From NCBI GenBank assembly GCA_034521835.1, contig JAXHMA010000004.1, forward strand, positions 682,001 to 746,000: 64,000 bases of DNA, read 5' to 3'. The DNA is from JAMQKA01 sp034521835. Lineage in GTDB: Bacteria > Bacteroidota > Rhodothermia > Balneolales > Balneolaceae. Shown piece by piece: positions 39,435-48,796 of this stretch (within the stretch, counting starts at the first letter, position 1; each line of letters starts with the position of its first letter). A program made the position numbers and the translations under genes. The notes under the pieces were generated by a model. That model searched no databases. It saw nothing but the letters and a program-made list of their open reading frames with translations, and had not been told where the DNA came from.

Positions 39435-39854
39435 CTATTTCCAGGGGTTGATTAATTCTACACCTGAAGCCTTCATGTCTTTTGTATTTCTAGTCACTAC
39501 AGCAAAATCATGGACCAAAGCCGTCGCTGCAATTAACGCATCAATGGCTGGAAGTGGTGTTCCCATTTTTTCTGCTTTGGCCAAAACTTTTCCCCATTGG
39601 TTTACTTCGGTTAAGCTAACGTCTAAAGCTCTGTTTTTAAATCGATGCAGTAAATCTTCGTTTATCCAATGATTAAGTCGACGTTTTCTTTTGGAAGCAG
39701 GTAATTTTTCAATTCCTTTTCGCAATTCTCCAAACGTGATAATACTTAGATACAAATCAAGTTCATTATGTTCTGTGAACCATTGAATGACGTTTTCATT
39801 AGGGGTTGGTTTTGCTAGTTCAGAAATACAACACGTATCAATTAAATAGCCCAT
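39435..39854 (-). CDS. vapC: PIN-domain toxin (VapC/FitB-type RNase)
   Basis: This encodes 139 residues. PIN-domain acidic residues are visible: LIDTCCISELAK (Asp and Glu), ITFGELRKGIEKL (Glu) and LPAIDALIAATALVHDFAVVTRNTKDM (two Asp). These give a metal-binding RNase site. The length is normal for VapC. The start codon overlaps the end of the antitoxin gene by 13 bases, the usual translational coupling. The toxin would cleave a specific RNA (often tRNA or rRNA) when freed from its antitoxin. The frame is intact in a region where many genes are broken. Confidence 0.9.
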   Translation of the reverse strand: MGYLIDTCCISELAKPTPNENVIQWFTEHNELDLYLSIITFGELRKGIEKLPASKRKRRLNHWINEDLLHRFKNRALDVSLTEVNQWGKVLAKAEKMGTPLPAIDALIAATALVHDFAVVTRNTKDMKASGVELINPWK

Positions 39855-40105
39855 AAAGAAATATCTCGGGCAGGAGATTTGTCTCGTTCAAGATCTAATT
39901 CAACAGAAGCAAGGGGAGACTGTTGAAAGAAATCAACTAGGCTCGTCTTTGGTCGATCAATTTTTTTATAATCTTCCACTGAAAGTACAACAACACTGTC
40001 TTTCCCATGCTTGGTCACGGTTTGAGGACCTTCTTCCGTTGCTTTTCGAACCACTTCACTGAATTTATTTTTAGCTTCCTGGAGTTGCCACTTTGCAAGT
40101 TTCAT
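39842..40105 (-). CDS. Phd/YefM-family antitoxin
   Basis: This encodes 87 residues. The N-terminal half (WQLQEAKNKFSEVVRKATEEGPQ, then TVTKHGKDSVVVLSVEDY) is the Phd/YefM DNA-binding fold. The C-terminal half (SLVDFFQQSPLASVELDLERD) is the region that would wrap the toxin. A perfect ribosome site, AAAGGAGGTAATT, precedes the ATG. It is partnered with the PIN toxin downstream, and together they should repress their own promoter. Confidence 0.9.
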   Translation of the reverse strand: MKLAKWQLQEAKNKFSEVVRKATEEGPQTVTKHGKDSVVVLSVEDYKKIDRPKTSLVDFFQQSPLASVELDLERDKSPARDISLWAI

Positions 40106-40125
40106 AATTACCTCCTTTAATTTAT

Positions 40126-40141
40126 GTCTAGTCTGTCTAGA
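40126..40141 (-). promoter_or_regulatory. Candidate antitoxin operator
   Basis: GTCTAGTCTGTCTAGA, 20 bases before the antitoxin start, has two TCTAG units nine bases apart, and read in full it is close to a palindrome around its middle. Its position fits autoregulation by the Phd-type antitoxin. Binding is inferred. Confidence 0.4.
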
Positions 40142-40291
40142 AAATATATAATATTAACTAAAATGAGAAGAGATTATTTTGCTAAGATGAGATATTGGGC
40201 AAATACCTAACGACATTGCGTATAATTGTATCCTAATATTTAAGCGACGCATCAAGTATTAGGTGCGGCGCATTTTTTATAGCATAGCATA

Positions 40292-41744
40292 TCACGATAC
40301 TGTCTTAATCTCCCCGATCTTCTCTTTCAGCACCTCCAGCACCAGGTCCACCTGCTTTTTGTGGGTGCGGAACCCGAGAATGGCCATTCGCAGGTAGATG
40401 GTTTCTTCGATATGGGTGGAGGAGAGAAACACACGGCCGTCTTCGTGGATGGCATCCACCAGCTTTTTGTTGAAGGTGTTGGGATCGCCGGAATCGGGGA
40501 GATACCGGAATAGGGAAACCGAAAGCTCCGGCTCCGGGCCCACTTCCATGCCGGGGATGTTCTGCACTTCCTGGTAAAAGTAGCGGGTCAGCAGCAGCTT
40601 TTCGTCCAGGGCGGCGCGGAACGGTTTTACGCCAAACAGCTTGAGCGGCAGCCACATCCGTAGCCCCCGGAAATGCTTGGAGAGCTCGGGCGACATGTCG
40701 GCGGGCGAATATTCGCCGGTGGCGTCGTAGGTATCCTGCAGGTAGTTGGCCTTCATATGCTGCGAGGCGTACAGCTTTTGCCCATCGCGCACCAGCAGCG
40801 CCCCGGAGCCGTATGGCAGAAAGAGTCCCTTGTGGGGATCGATAATCACCGAGTCTGCCCGGTCGATACCGCTGAGTTTTTCCTTGCCGTGCCCGGTCAG
40901 CATAAAGGCGGCGCCGTAGGCCGCATCCACGTGAAACCAGAGATCGTGTTCTTCAGCAACATCAGCCAGCTTTTGCAATGGATCAACCGCGCCGATATCG
41001 GTCGTGCCGGCGGAGGCAAATATCATAAATGGCTGTAATCCTTCTTGCCGGTCTTCCCGGATCTGCCGGGCCAGCGCTTCCGGGGTCATCCTGAACTGGT
41101 CATCCATCGGCAGGGTATGAATCGTGGCGTCGGCCAGGCCTGCAAACCGTATTGCCTTGATGGCGCAGTGGTGCACCTGTCGCGTAGTATAGATTACCGC
41201 TTTCGAAAAATCAGCAGAGCGCAGGCCCGCACTGTCTCGTGCCGGTGACCAGGGCGACGAGGTTGGCGATGGAGCCGCCCGAGGTCAAATTCCCGGCGGC
41301 CGAGTCGGGGTAGCCGACTGGTTCAGCCAGCCAGCGGATACACATATTTTCCATCCGCACGGCGCCCGGAGAGGAGAAAAACATGCCCGCATACCGGTTG
41401 GTGACCGCCGCCAGGAAATCGGCCAGCGCCGAGGGGTAGAGTCCCCCGCCCGGAATATAGCCCATGTGGGCGCCGCTGGTGGGATTCAGCCCCGTGTGGT
41501 TAACCTGTTCGTCAAACAGATCAAGGAGTTTGTCGAGCGATTCAGGCTCCTCGGCAAACGGCTCATCCAGCAGCGGGCGGCCCTTATCTTCTGTTTTTTC
41601 AAACGCGGGATGATCATCGACTTCTTCCAAAAATGATTCGGCATATCGAACGGCCTTTTCGGTGAGCTGGTGCCGTTCTTCCGAATTGATCTCAAGCTTG
41701 CGGGACTGCTTTTCCAATTGTTCCAGTCGATCTAATAGATTCAA
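40292..41744 (-). CDS. PLP-dependent group II amino-acid decarboxylase, one frameshift
   Basis: The combined product is about 484 residues, normal for aromatic-amino-acid/glutamate/cysteine-sulfinate decarboxylase-like enzymes. Features: NHTGLNPTSGAHMGYIPGGGLYPSALADF, NLTSGGSIANLVAL, the cofactor Asp/His region WFHVDAAYGAAFML, and the PLP lysine in DPHKGLFLPYG. Substrate loops are not diagnostic. The frame shifts near 41225: the bottom strand reads GTCACCGGCACGAGA, and removing one base restores ARDSAGLRSADFSKAV, joining both halves. The break is therefore probably a sequence error. No neighbour reveals the substrate. Confidence 0.85.
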
Positions 41745-42307
41745 ATTATGGAGCCTAACTGGTTTTGGATTGACAAAAAATTTAGTAAAGCCCTTCGATA
41801 TAAGAGCCCCTTGTAACCAACATCTCCTTTGGGAGACGATTCATCTGGGTTATTTCGCGGATGAATTTGAAGGGTGCTACTACGCCAGAACCTGACAACA
41901 CCTCTCACTTTCATCTCCAAAAGTCACGGAATTCAGGCAGATGCTGTCCAAAAACTCAAAATAGAAGAATACTTGACTTCATGATGAAGCAATTTCAATC
42001 TCCCTAAATCCCCCTTCTTCAAGAGGGACTTCGACAGCGCCTTTAGAGCATTCTATGCCACAGAATTGCTAACTGTGAGTTCCTCTGGAGAAGGAGGACA
42101 GGAGGATTGACTGTTCAATTTTAACGTTGCTACCTAACATTTTCAGGAATCTAATTTCTGAACCTAACTTTTTGGACAGTCTCATTAAGCAAATGCTTAT
42201 TTTGAACACACGTTATAGATAGTAGGTAATGATATAATCACAAAAAAGCGCGGCTGAGATGATAATCCCAGCCGCACTGAATTTAAATGATAAGTAACGT
42301 TCTGGTT
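41745..42307. other. Non-coding stretch with palindromic repeat
   Basis: I see no gene. It includes the second interspersed palindromic repeat (41996-42109). The rest is A+T-rich and featureless to my reading. Confidence 0.4.
41996..42109. repeat. Interspersed palindromic repeat, copy 2
   Basis: CAATCTCCCTAAATCCCCC, CTTCTTCAAGAGGGACTT and GAGTTCCTCTGGAGAAGGAGG match copy 1 at 35953-36073. The middle segments differ, which points to conserved arms and a free loop. Confidence 0.6.
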
Positions 42308-42651
42308 TTAGGTGGTTTCCTGTCCGTGCAGCACGTAGCCCGCCTGTTCCAGCCGGCCAGGCCGTCCTCAAAATCCCACACGTTGCTGTAGCCCATATCC
42401 AGAATCTTTTCTGCGGCGGTGGGAGAAGCATCACAATCGGCATTGGCGCAGTACAGTACAATATCCTCTTCCTTGTCGGGCACGACCGCCTCGATCATCT
42501 CGATATTTTCAAGCGGAATATTAATTGAGCCCGGAATATGTTTGGCCACATATGATTGTTCCGAAAGCACGTTGATGAGTACAGGCCGTGCTTCGCTTTT
42601 CAATTTATCATGTAGAATTGATGCATTAATTGATTGGAGAGTGTCTAACAT
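42308..42651 (-). CDS. Rhodanese-like domain protein, one frameshift near the end
   Basis: This encodes about 114 residues. It has HDKLKSEARPVLINVLSE at the start, GSINIPLENIE, and the active-site loop VLYCANADCDAS with the catalytic Cys, then AAEKILDMGYSNVWDFEDG. The final codons shift: GGCTGGAACAGGCGG read one base later gives WKQAGYVLHGQETT and a stop at 42308, which is the usual rhodanese ending. It likely acts in sulfur transfer in the cytosol. It is divergent from htpX. Confidence 0.85.
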
Positions 42652-42812
42652 AATAGCTCAACCTCCCGTATAAATATTCGGTTCATTTTGTTTGATATGA
42701 GGCTATAAAACAGGTGTAAAATCCCTTACATTCCATGCTCCATTCATAAAACAATTTTGCAACTGGCGCGTTTTGAATCAAAAATAAAACCAATTTTTTT
42801 AACGGAGTTTTT

Positions 42813-43679
42813 ATGAATAGAAATAGTATTCGAACGGTCTTTTTTATGACGCTTGTAGCCGTGCTCTTTATGCTTGTAGGACAGGTGCTGGGCGGGTCTA
42901 CCGGGCTGATCATCGCCTTTATTTTTGCGATGGGCATGAACTTTTTTAGCTACTGGTATTCCGATAAGATGGTGCTAAAAATGTACAAGGCCGAGCAGGT
43001 TGACCGGCAGTCGCACTCGGATCTCTATAATATGGTGGAGGAACTGGCCCGAAATGCTGATCTGCCGATGCCGGATGTTTACATCATTCCGCAGCAACAA
43101 CCCAACGCGTTTGCCACGGGTCGCAACCCGGAGCATTCCGCGGTGGCATTTACCCAGGGCATTTTGAATACACTGAATTCGGATCAGCTGCGTGGGGTTA
43201 CCGCCCATGAGCTGGCCCATATTCAAAACCGGGATATCCTCACCCAGACCATCGTAACTACGGTGGTGAGCGCGTTAAGCATGCTGGCCCAGTTCGCGTT
43301 CTTCTTTCCCATCGGCGGGGGCGACCGCGACAACAACCCGCTCGTGGCCATCCTGGTGCTGATTACCGCTCCAATTGCGGCCTCGCTGCTGCAGGCGGCC
43401 ATCAGCCGTACCCGTGAATACGAGGCCGACCGCGTGGGCGCCGAAATTTCCGGCAAACCGCAGGCGCTGGCTTCGGCCCTGCAGCGCATTGAACAGGCGG
43501 TACAACAGCAGCCGATGCGGGTTTCAGAAACCGCCATGCGCTCCACCTCGCATATGTTCCCGGTGAATCCCTTCAGCGGCGGGCGATTTATGAGCCTGTT
43601 CTCCACCCACCCGGACACCGAGGACCGCGTAGACCGGCTGATGCACATGGCCCAAACTGGTGAATACGATTTTAACTGA
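42813..43679 (+). CDS. htpX: Membrane zinc protease HtpX (M48)
   Basis: This encodes 288 residues, the usual length. Two N-terminal helices (RTVFFMTLVAVLFMLVGQVL and GLIIAFIFAMGMNFFSYW) and two central ones surround the zinc site HELAHIQNRD. The third ligand is in REYEADRVGAEISG. HtpX degrades misfolded inner-membrane proteins together with FtsH. The frame is intact. A hairpin terminator follows at 43706. Confidence 0.95.
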   Translation: MNRNSIRTVFFMTLVAVLFMLVGQVLGGSTGLIIAFIFAMGMNFFSYWYSDKMVLKMYKAEQVDRQSHSDLYNMVEELARNADLPMPDVYIIPQQQPNAFATGRNPEHSAVAFTQGILNTLNSDQLRGVTAHELAHIQNRDILTQTIVTTVVSALSMLAQFAFFFPIGGGDRDNNPLVAILVLITAPIAASLLQAAISRTREYEADRVGAEISGKPQALASALQRIEQAVQQQPMRVSETAMRSTSHMFPVNPFSGGRFMSLFSTHPDTEDRVDRLMHMAQTGEYDFN

Positions 43680-43705
43680 TCGGTTGCGAACAGACTACGA
43701 TAAGT

Positions 43706-43740
43706 GAAAAGCTCTTTTCCACGTTGGAGGAGGGCTTTTC
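43706..43740 (+). terminator. Hairpin terminator after htpX
   Basis: GAAAAGCTCTTTTCC pairs fully, counting G-U pairs, with GGAGGAGGGCTTTTC across a six-base loop and runs into TTATCT. It lies 27 bases after the htpX stop. Rho-independent type is likely. Confidence 0.7.
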
Positions 43741-43960
43741 TTATCTAGATGTTATCTTAACTGAGTACGTTTTCCACTAACAAAATGAGCTAATTCCGGG
43801 AAATTAAGATTTGTCATGTGCGGGGGATTCCCGCGAAGGTAATTTCACAGAATTTTTATTCTGATTTGATGTACTTATTCGCGCCTGCATTACAAAAATC
43901 GTCTTGCGTAGGGAAAGAGAAGAATCCTGGCAAGGGAATTTCTGCAAAAAATCGGGATTT

Positions 43961-44971
43961 TTATTCTCCCGAGCTGGTCGCTGACTCGGGCACAAACCGA
44001 GTTATCTGCTGCTGCACCGATTCTACCGTTTTCAGGTAGGCATAAATTGCTTTTAGGTCCTCTTCGGTCATTCCGGCGTACATGGTCCATGGCATAACGG
44101 TGTTAAACTCATTTTTGGGCACTTCTCTTACCTGTTCATAGCTTAACGTATCATACTGTTTGAACCGGTTTACAAACCTCTGCTCGGTCCAGGTGCCAAT
44201 GCCGGTGGCATCATGCGGGGTTATATTTGACGAGGTAACTGTGCCGTAACCTGGCAGCGAAAATTCAAATCCGCCGGCAAGAAAACGGTCCATGTCCGGC
44301 GCGCCCTGTACTTTGGGGGTGTGGCACTCCACGCACCCGGCAATAGTGGTCAGGTATTTGCCATATGCCACCGTATCCGATTTGGATGGGCGTTCCATGG
44401 GGTTGGCCTGCTGTGGAATAGTGCGCATGATTAGGTTCATGGGAAAATCAGGATCAGATGGAGGATGCGACTGTTCAATCGGTGCCAGCGTTCGCAGGTA
44501 GGCGATAATGGCTCTGGTATCTTCGGGATCCATCCGCCGGTAATAGGTGTAGGGCATAACGGGGAAAATCGGTTCTCCATCTTTGGTTACGCCCGTTGTG
44601 ATGAGCCGGTATAGCTCCCCGTCACTCCAGCTTTTAAGATTATGCGGCGTGATGTTTTTTGCGGTGAATATGCCTGGAAAACCGAAGCCGTGATCAAATA
44701 CTTCTCCTCCTTGTCCCCGTCTGCCGGGTACAAGGGGACCTGAAAATTTGCTCCAGTCCCGCTGCGAATGGCAGTCCACACAAACCGTAACATGCTCCGC
44801 CAGGTAACGTCCGCGTTCAATCTGTTGGGGAGTCTCTTCAACTGTGATATCCGGCGCGGCGCCCACGTCGGGCAGCCCCAGGTAGAGGTACGACAATCCA
44901 CCTAGCAGTACAACCAGAATGATCCCGAAAACCCACAATACGATTTTTTTTAACATCTCTATCCCTTTCAT
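43961..44971 (-). CDS. Membrane-anchored diheme c-type cytochrome
   Basis: This encodes 336 residues; the start may be 44956 (MLKKIVLW). An uncleaved-looking N-terminal helix (IVLWVFGIILVVLLGGLSYLYL) anchors the protein. Two CxxCH heme sites are present: CVDCHSQRD (about residue 61) and CVECHTPK (about residue 214). Each is followed by a distal Met region (FPVMPYTYYRRM and NTVMPWTMYAGM). The two halves are homologous, like the cytochrome subunits of alcohol or gluconate dehydrogenases. No dehydrogenase gene is adjacent, so the electron donor is unknown. The frame is intact. Confidence 0.9.
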   Translation of the reverse strand: MKGIEMLKKIVLWVFGIILVVLLGGLSYLYLGLPDVGAAPDITVEETPQQIERGRYLAEHVTVCVDCHSQRDWSKFSGPLVPGRRGQGGEVFDHGFGFPGIFTAKNITPHNLKSWSDGELYRLITTGVTKDGEPIFPVMPYTYYRRMDPEDTRAIIAYLRTLAPIEQSHPPSDPDFPMNLIMRTIPQQANPMERPSKSDTVAYGKYLTTIAGCVECHTPKVQGAPDMDRFLAGGFEFSLPGYGTVTSSNITPHDATGIGTWTEQRFVNRFKQYDTLSYEQVREVPKNEFNTVMPWTMYAGMTEEDLKAIYAYLKTVESVQQQITRFVPESATSSGE

Positions 44972-45073
44972 TTTATTTCGATGAAAGCCCCCAATATAAA
45001 CTGGATGATTTCATGTTCTCACTTAGTTGATAAAAAAAGAACCGAATAAAACAGGCTGAGCCTCCCATGAAGA

Positions 45074-45289
45074 CTACTCTTCTTCCCTATCTCTGTGCTG
45101 CTTTTTGTAGGCATTTTTGATCCGCTGGTTCATGTGCCGCTTGTAGTTCTTGTACTCATATTTACGGATGGTGAATTCTGAGTGGTAGGTACCATCGTTG
45201 CATTCCACATTCAGTTTTTCGGGGTGCCCGGCCTCAGAGATAGTCACTTCAATATCGCCGATCTTGTAAGAATCGATAACCTTGCTCAT
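45074..45289 (-). CDS. Small hypothetical protein
   Basis: This encodes 71 residues: an N-terminal beta part (KIGDIEVTISEAGHPEKLNVECNDGTYH) and a basic C-terminal helix (YKNYKRHMNQRIKNAYKKQH). No signal peptide. Composition and length look like a real short protein, perhaps nucleic-acid-binding given the basic helix. Function unknown. The gap from 45290 to 45774 holds no gene but contains the TTGCA-rich tract noted at 45489. Confidence 0.55.
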   Translation of the reverse strand: MSKVIDSYKIGDIEVTISEAGHPEKLNVECNDGTYHSEFTIRKYEYKNYKRHMNQRIKNAYKKQHRDREEE

Positions 45290-45488
45290 AAAAACACAGA
45301 AAACTTAAGAGTTATTTTGCCAGCAGTTTCGATAAAAATAAGAAAGATAAAGTCAGCAGAAACACGTGACGATTTAAAAAACACATTTGGTCGATTATAC
45401 TTACATAACGTTGAATTCTGTTTTTCTGCAAATACAAACCAGCCAAACTACTTGACTTGCAAGGTTGCAACACCCCGCCTTTTGCATC

Positions 45489-45502
45489 CTTGCATGGCTG
45501 CA
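45489..45502 (+). promoter_or_regulatory. CTTGCATGGCTGCA motif, copy 1
   Basis: This 14-base motif, with further TTGCA repeats just upstream (CTTGCAAGGTTGCAA), lies 270 bases before the outer-membrane protein gene. The identical 14-mer is at 49009-49022, 335 bases before the first YceI gene. The role is unknown. Confidence 0.3.
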
Positions 45503-45774
45503 TACATAGCCCAGCACAGCGGCTTGACTACATCATCTTAAATTTTTTTTATTCTAAAAAAAGTATCTCTTATCAGTTTAAAACGGCTTTCTCGGTAATT
45601 TGGAGGAAAATTTTAAAAAGATCTTCAATTTGGAACGGTAGTTGTACCAGTTTAAACAGAAAGACGAAATAGAAAATCTAAAAAGAGTTTAAAACGGCAA
45701 AGACTTTTACAAAAACAGGTTAATAAATCAGATTAAGAAACAATTCCAATTAAAAATTCAATACAGATAATATT

Positions 45775-47059
45775 ATGAAACTATCAGCCAAATACCTTTC
45801 TTATATTTCTTCTCTCCTTCTTTGTGATGGCGGGAAGTGCTGTTGCCCAGCAATTTGATCGCTGAAATGCAGTATTTTACCTATCCTGATCAGCGGGGCG
45901 TTAACGAATTTGAAGCTCCCTTCTACACTGACGAGGAGTTCGATGGCCTAAACGTCCGCATTGGCGGCTCGAACACGCTTCAATTCCAGGGCCTTAGCCA
46001 TGAAAACGCAGGCAACACGTTGCCAGATCTGGAAAACAACTTTAACCTGGCTACCTCCAACCTGGATCTTGACGTAGCGCTTGCCAATGGCCTGCGTATG
46101 CACTTGCGAACATACTTATCTTCGCAGCACCACCCAGAAGCGTATGTAAAAGGTGGATATATGCAGGTGGACCGGCTTGACTTTATCTCTGAAGGTTTTG
46201 CTTCAGGCCTGATGGACAATATCCGGATCAAGATTGGTCACATGGAGATCAACTATGGTGACAACCACTTCCGCCGCACAGACAACGCTGCTGCCATCCA
46301 CAACCCATTTGTAGGTAACTACATTATGGATTCCTTTACTACCGAAGTTGGCGGTGAGCTGTACTACTACAGCGGCGGATTCTTCGGAATGTTCGGTATG
46401 ACCAACGGTAAACTGAACCAAAGCACGGTTGCCGGAGAGATTAAAACCCACGCTACCGTATATGGTAAGCTTGGCTATGATGAGCAGGTTAGCGATGACC
46501 TCCGCGTACGTCTGACCGGTTCAATCCTGAATATTTCCCAGTCGCCTTCAATCTACATGTACTCAGGCGATCGTGCCGGATCCCGTTACTACAACGTAAT
46601 GGACGATGGCTTCAGAAGCGGACGCTTTACACCGACATTCACTACCTGGCCGTGGCGCACCGAGCAGCTGCCGGTGAAATGACAGCAATCATGATCAACC
46701 CGTTCCTGAAGTACAACGGACTTGAGTTCTACGGTGTATTCGAAAACGTTTCCGGCCAGATTGAAACTGAATCAGACAGTCGCAGCTTTACGCAACTTGG
46801 CGGGGAACTGCTCTATCGCTTCGGCGCAGAAGAGGATGTGTACCTCGGTACACGCATCAACACTGTATCCGGCGAAATGATGAGCGGCGATATTGACATC
46901 ACCCGCTTTAACATCGGCGGCGGCTGGTTCCTGACTAAGAACGTGCTGGCCAAGCTTGAATATGTAACACAAACCTTTGGCGGAGAAGGCTATGCTAGCA
47001 CCAAGTACGAAGACGGCGAATTCAACGGCGTAATGCTTGAAGCCGTAATCAGCTTCTAA
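45775..47059 (+). CDS. Outer-membrane beta-barrel protein (porin-like), frameshifted
   Basis: The start at 45775 (MKLSAKYLSYISSLLL) leads, after shifts near 45825 and 45865, into FVMAGSAVAQQFD (signal peptide) and then a long beta-barrel of alternating polar/aromatic strands: AEMQYFTYPDQRG, VRIGGSNTLQFQGL, LRMHLRTYLSSQ, MQVDRLDFISE, IRIKIGHMEINYGDNHFRR. A third break near 46650 joins it to AGEMTAIMINPFLKYNGLEFYG and a tail ending GVMLEAVISF, a terminal Phe typical of outer-membrane proteins. The length is about 427 residues. Codon use is strongly biased and the gene has a strong terminator, so it is probably highly expressed. The transported substrate is unknown. Confidence 0.75.
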
Positions 47060-47177
47060 TGAAATTATTTTCCCTAAATAAACACCAACCCTATGGTGTG
47101 GCTGGAAAGACGCTCTTCTGAACAAGAGCTCCCAGCTTACCAAAAGATCCCGATTAAAGATAACTCCCTTAAATTAG

Positions 47178-47209
47178 AAGCCGCTCCCCCGAAAAGGAGC
47201 GGCTTTTTT
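47178..47209 (+). terminator. Rho-independent terminator after the barrel protein
   Basis: AAGCCGCTCC and GGAGCGGCTT form a perfect ten-base stem around an eight-base loop, followed by TTTT. It is the strongest terminator in the window. It lies between two convergent genes. Confidence 0.9.
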
Positions 47210-47239
47210 ATTCGCTGGTTTTGATCTAATACTACAATA

Positions 47240-47624
47240 CTAAATTGCTTTATCGCCAATCTCGGTAGTATCGTCACCATATTTGCCGGCAATAAACCAT
47301 GCCGCACCGGCCAGCGCTACATCCTTCAGGAAGTTGCTTGTGGACGCCTGAGCACCATCCATGGCCCCTGGCAGATGTATAGAAAGGGCAAAAATAAGTA
47401 GCATAACCCTCAGTAGTATCTCCGGCAAGCCTGGCCTTCGTTTCTATGATAATACTGACACATGCCGCAAGATGGGCCAGGCCGGTTGAGTACACCCAGA
47501 AAACACCGCCCGGAATTGGCACCATGCCAGACATGGCCCCGGCATTCATAAAATGGAAAATCCCAAACACGCCAAACGGCAATGCATATAGGTAGCGAGC
47601 AACTTTATCGGTGAGTACATTCAT
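47240..47624 (-). CDS. DoxX family membrane protein, one frameshift
   Basis: This encodes about 128 residues. RYLYALPFGVFGIFHFMNA and GMVPIPGGVFWVYSTGLAHL are classic DoxX segments. The frame breaks near 47400, and the second part (ILLRVMLLIFALSIHLPG, then NFLKDVALAGAAWFIAGKY) completes a four-helix protein. DoxX-like proteins are inner-membrane proteins linked to redox or stress functions. Exact role unknown. Confidence 0.8.
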
Positions 47625-47782
47625 AACTTTATCCCCCTTTTAATTAATATTGAATGGTCCATAAATATAAAAATATCAGTAGGATAGATAAATGTAAGGC
47701 GCGGCGTGAGACAGTCTCCGCAGCAAGATCAATGTGATAGCAGCCAGCTTTAAATGGCGGGACTGTAAAACCATAAGAACGT

Positions 47783-48402
47783 ATGCTATCTAAACTTTCG
47801 GAATTATTTTTTGGGGTTAGGGATGAGTACCGGAACTTATGGACAATGAAAACCGGAAGGGCCGTTTTCCCCGTTGTGCTTATTACCCAATATCTTCAAA
47901 AAGAGAGCAATGAAATAATTTTCAGTGGTGCTTTACTCAGGTGTCGTTACTTCTTTATTACCAACCTGGCAATTATCTCGAGCCTGCTACAGCTGGAAAA
48001 CATCCAGACCGTGTATGCCGGAAAGGTAAACAAGAATGATGTAGTGGCGGAGGTCGAATAGTTTCAGACCAACATAAACCAGCCATCCCTTGCGCGTTCA
48101 TCTTTAATGAGCTTGCCAGCAAGGCCTGAACCACGCCTACACCGAAGGTAAAAGAGGTACTCATATCATTGATCTGGATCAGAAGCTACACCTCCGCGTA
48201 AAAGATGAAGGTGGGGGGCTGGAGGAGTATTTGTCTTTGTCGCCCAAAGAAAGCGATACGTTTAGGGGTCAACGCTAGTCGATATCCTGCTGCATGCTGA
48301 CCTGTTTTTTAAATTGCCGCAACGGGGGAGGGCACCGATTTGATGGTTGTATTTTCCAGGAGACAGGCGAAAGGCGCCAGCAGTAACAGTATGGTTTCTT
48401 AG
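47783..48402 (+). pseudogene. Decayed HisKA_2-type sensor histidine kinase (C-terminal half)
   Basis: Reading across frames gives, in order: NLAIISSLLQLENIQTVYAGKV (the HisKA_2 helix after the phospho-His, where the His-Arg-x-Lys-Asn segment is damaged), PCAFIFNELASKA then NHAYTEGKRG (N box of the ATPase domain), LHLRVKDEGGGLEE (G1 box), SLQLVDILLHADLF and EGTDLMVVFSRRQAKGASS ending with a stop at 48402. Shifts or small deletions are needed near 48120 and 48290. The sensor half is missing and the start at 47783 is arbitrary. It faces the lone response regulator at 48428, its likely former partner. Confidence 0.6.
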
Positions 48403-48427
48403 CCGGCTGCTTTTCGTAGGTCGTCAG

Positions 48428-48796
48428 TTACTTTTTTTTAGGGAGATGCCGATTTATGACGGAGGTTAGTTCATCAAAGTCAATAGGTTTAAGCAACAGG
48501 GCCGAGGCCCCGTGTTGAAGGGCAATGGCCGCCTCCTCAATATGGTAGTAAGCGGTAATGATGATGAAAACCGCGTGGGGATTGTTCTCCTTGATTTTTT
48601 GGATAGCCTCAAACCCACCCTGACGGGGCATCCGCAGATCCATAAGTATAATATCAAATGAGGTGGCGGCGGCTTTTTCTATCGCCTCCCGGCCATCTTT
48701 GGCTACCTGGCAGGTAAATCCTTCTCCTACCAGGAAAAGGGCCAGGGACTCCCGAATCGCCGGTTCATCATCTGTTATTAATATAGATCGGTTCAT
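48428..48796 (-). CDS. Single-domain response regulator
   Basis: This encodes 122 residues from the start at 48796 (MNRSILITDDEPAIRESL); a longer frame begins at 48823. Receiver motifs: the acidic pair in ITDDE, the phosphoryl Asp in IILMDLRMP, Thr in IIITAYYH and Lys in LLLKPIDF. There is no output domain, so it would relay phosphate or act by protein contact. Its sequence is close to the receiver of the sigma-54 regulator at 52629. It converges on the decayed HisKA_2 kinase. Confidence 0.88.
   Translation of the reverse strand: MNRSILITDDEPAIRESLALFLVGEGFTCQVAKDGREAIEKAAATSFDIILMDLRMPRQGGFEAIQKIKENNPHAVFIIITAYYHIEEAAIALQHGASALLLKPIDFDELTSVINRHLPKKK

Noticed and set aside
41996..42109. CRISPR repeat candidates among the CTCCCTAAATCC repeats
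   Set aside because: Only two distant copies exist, with no regular spacing, no spacers and no cas genes.
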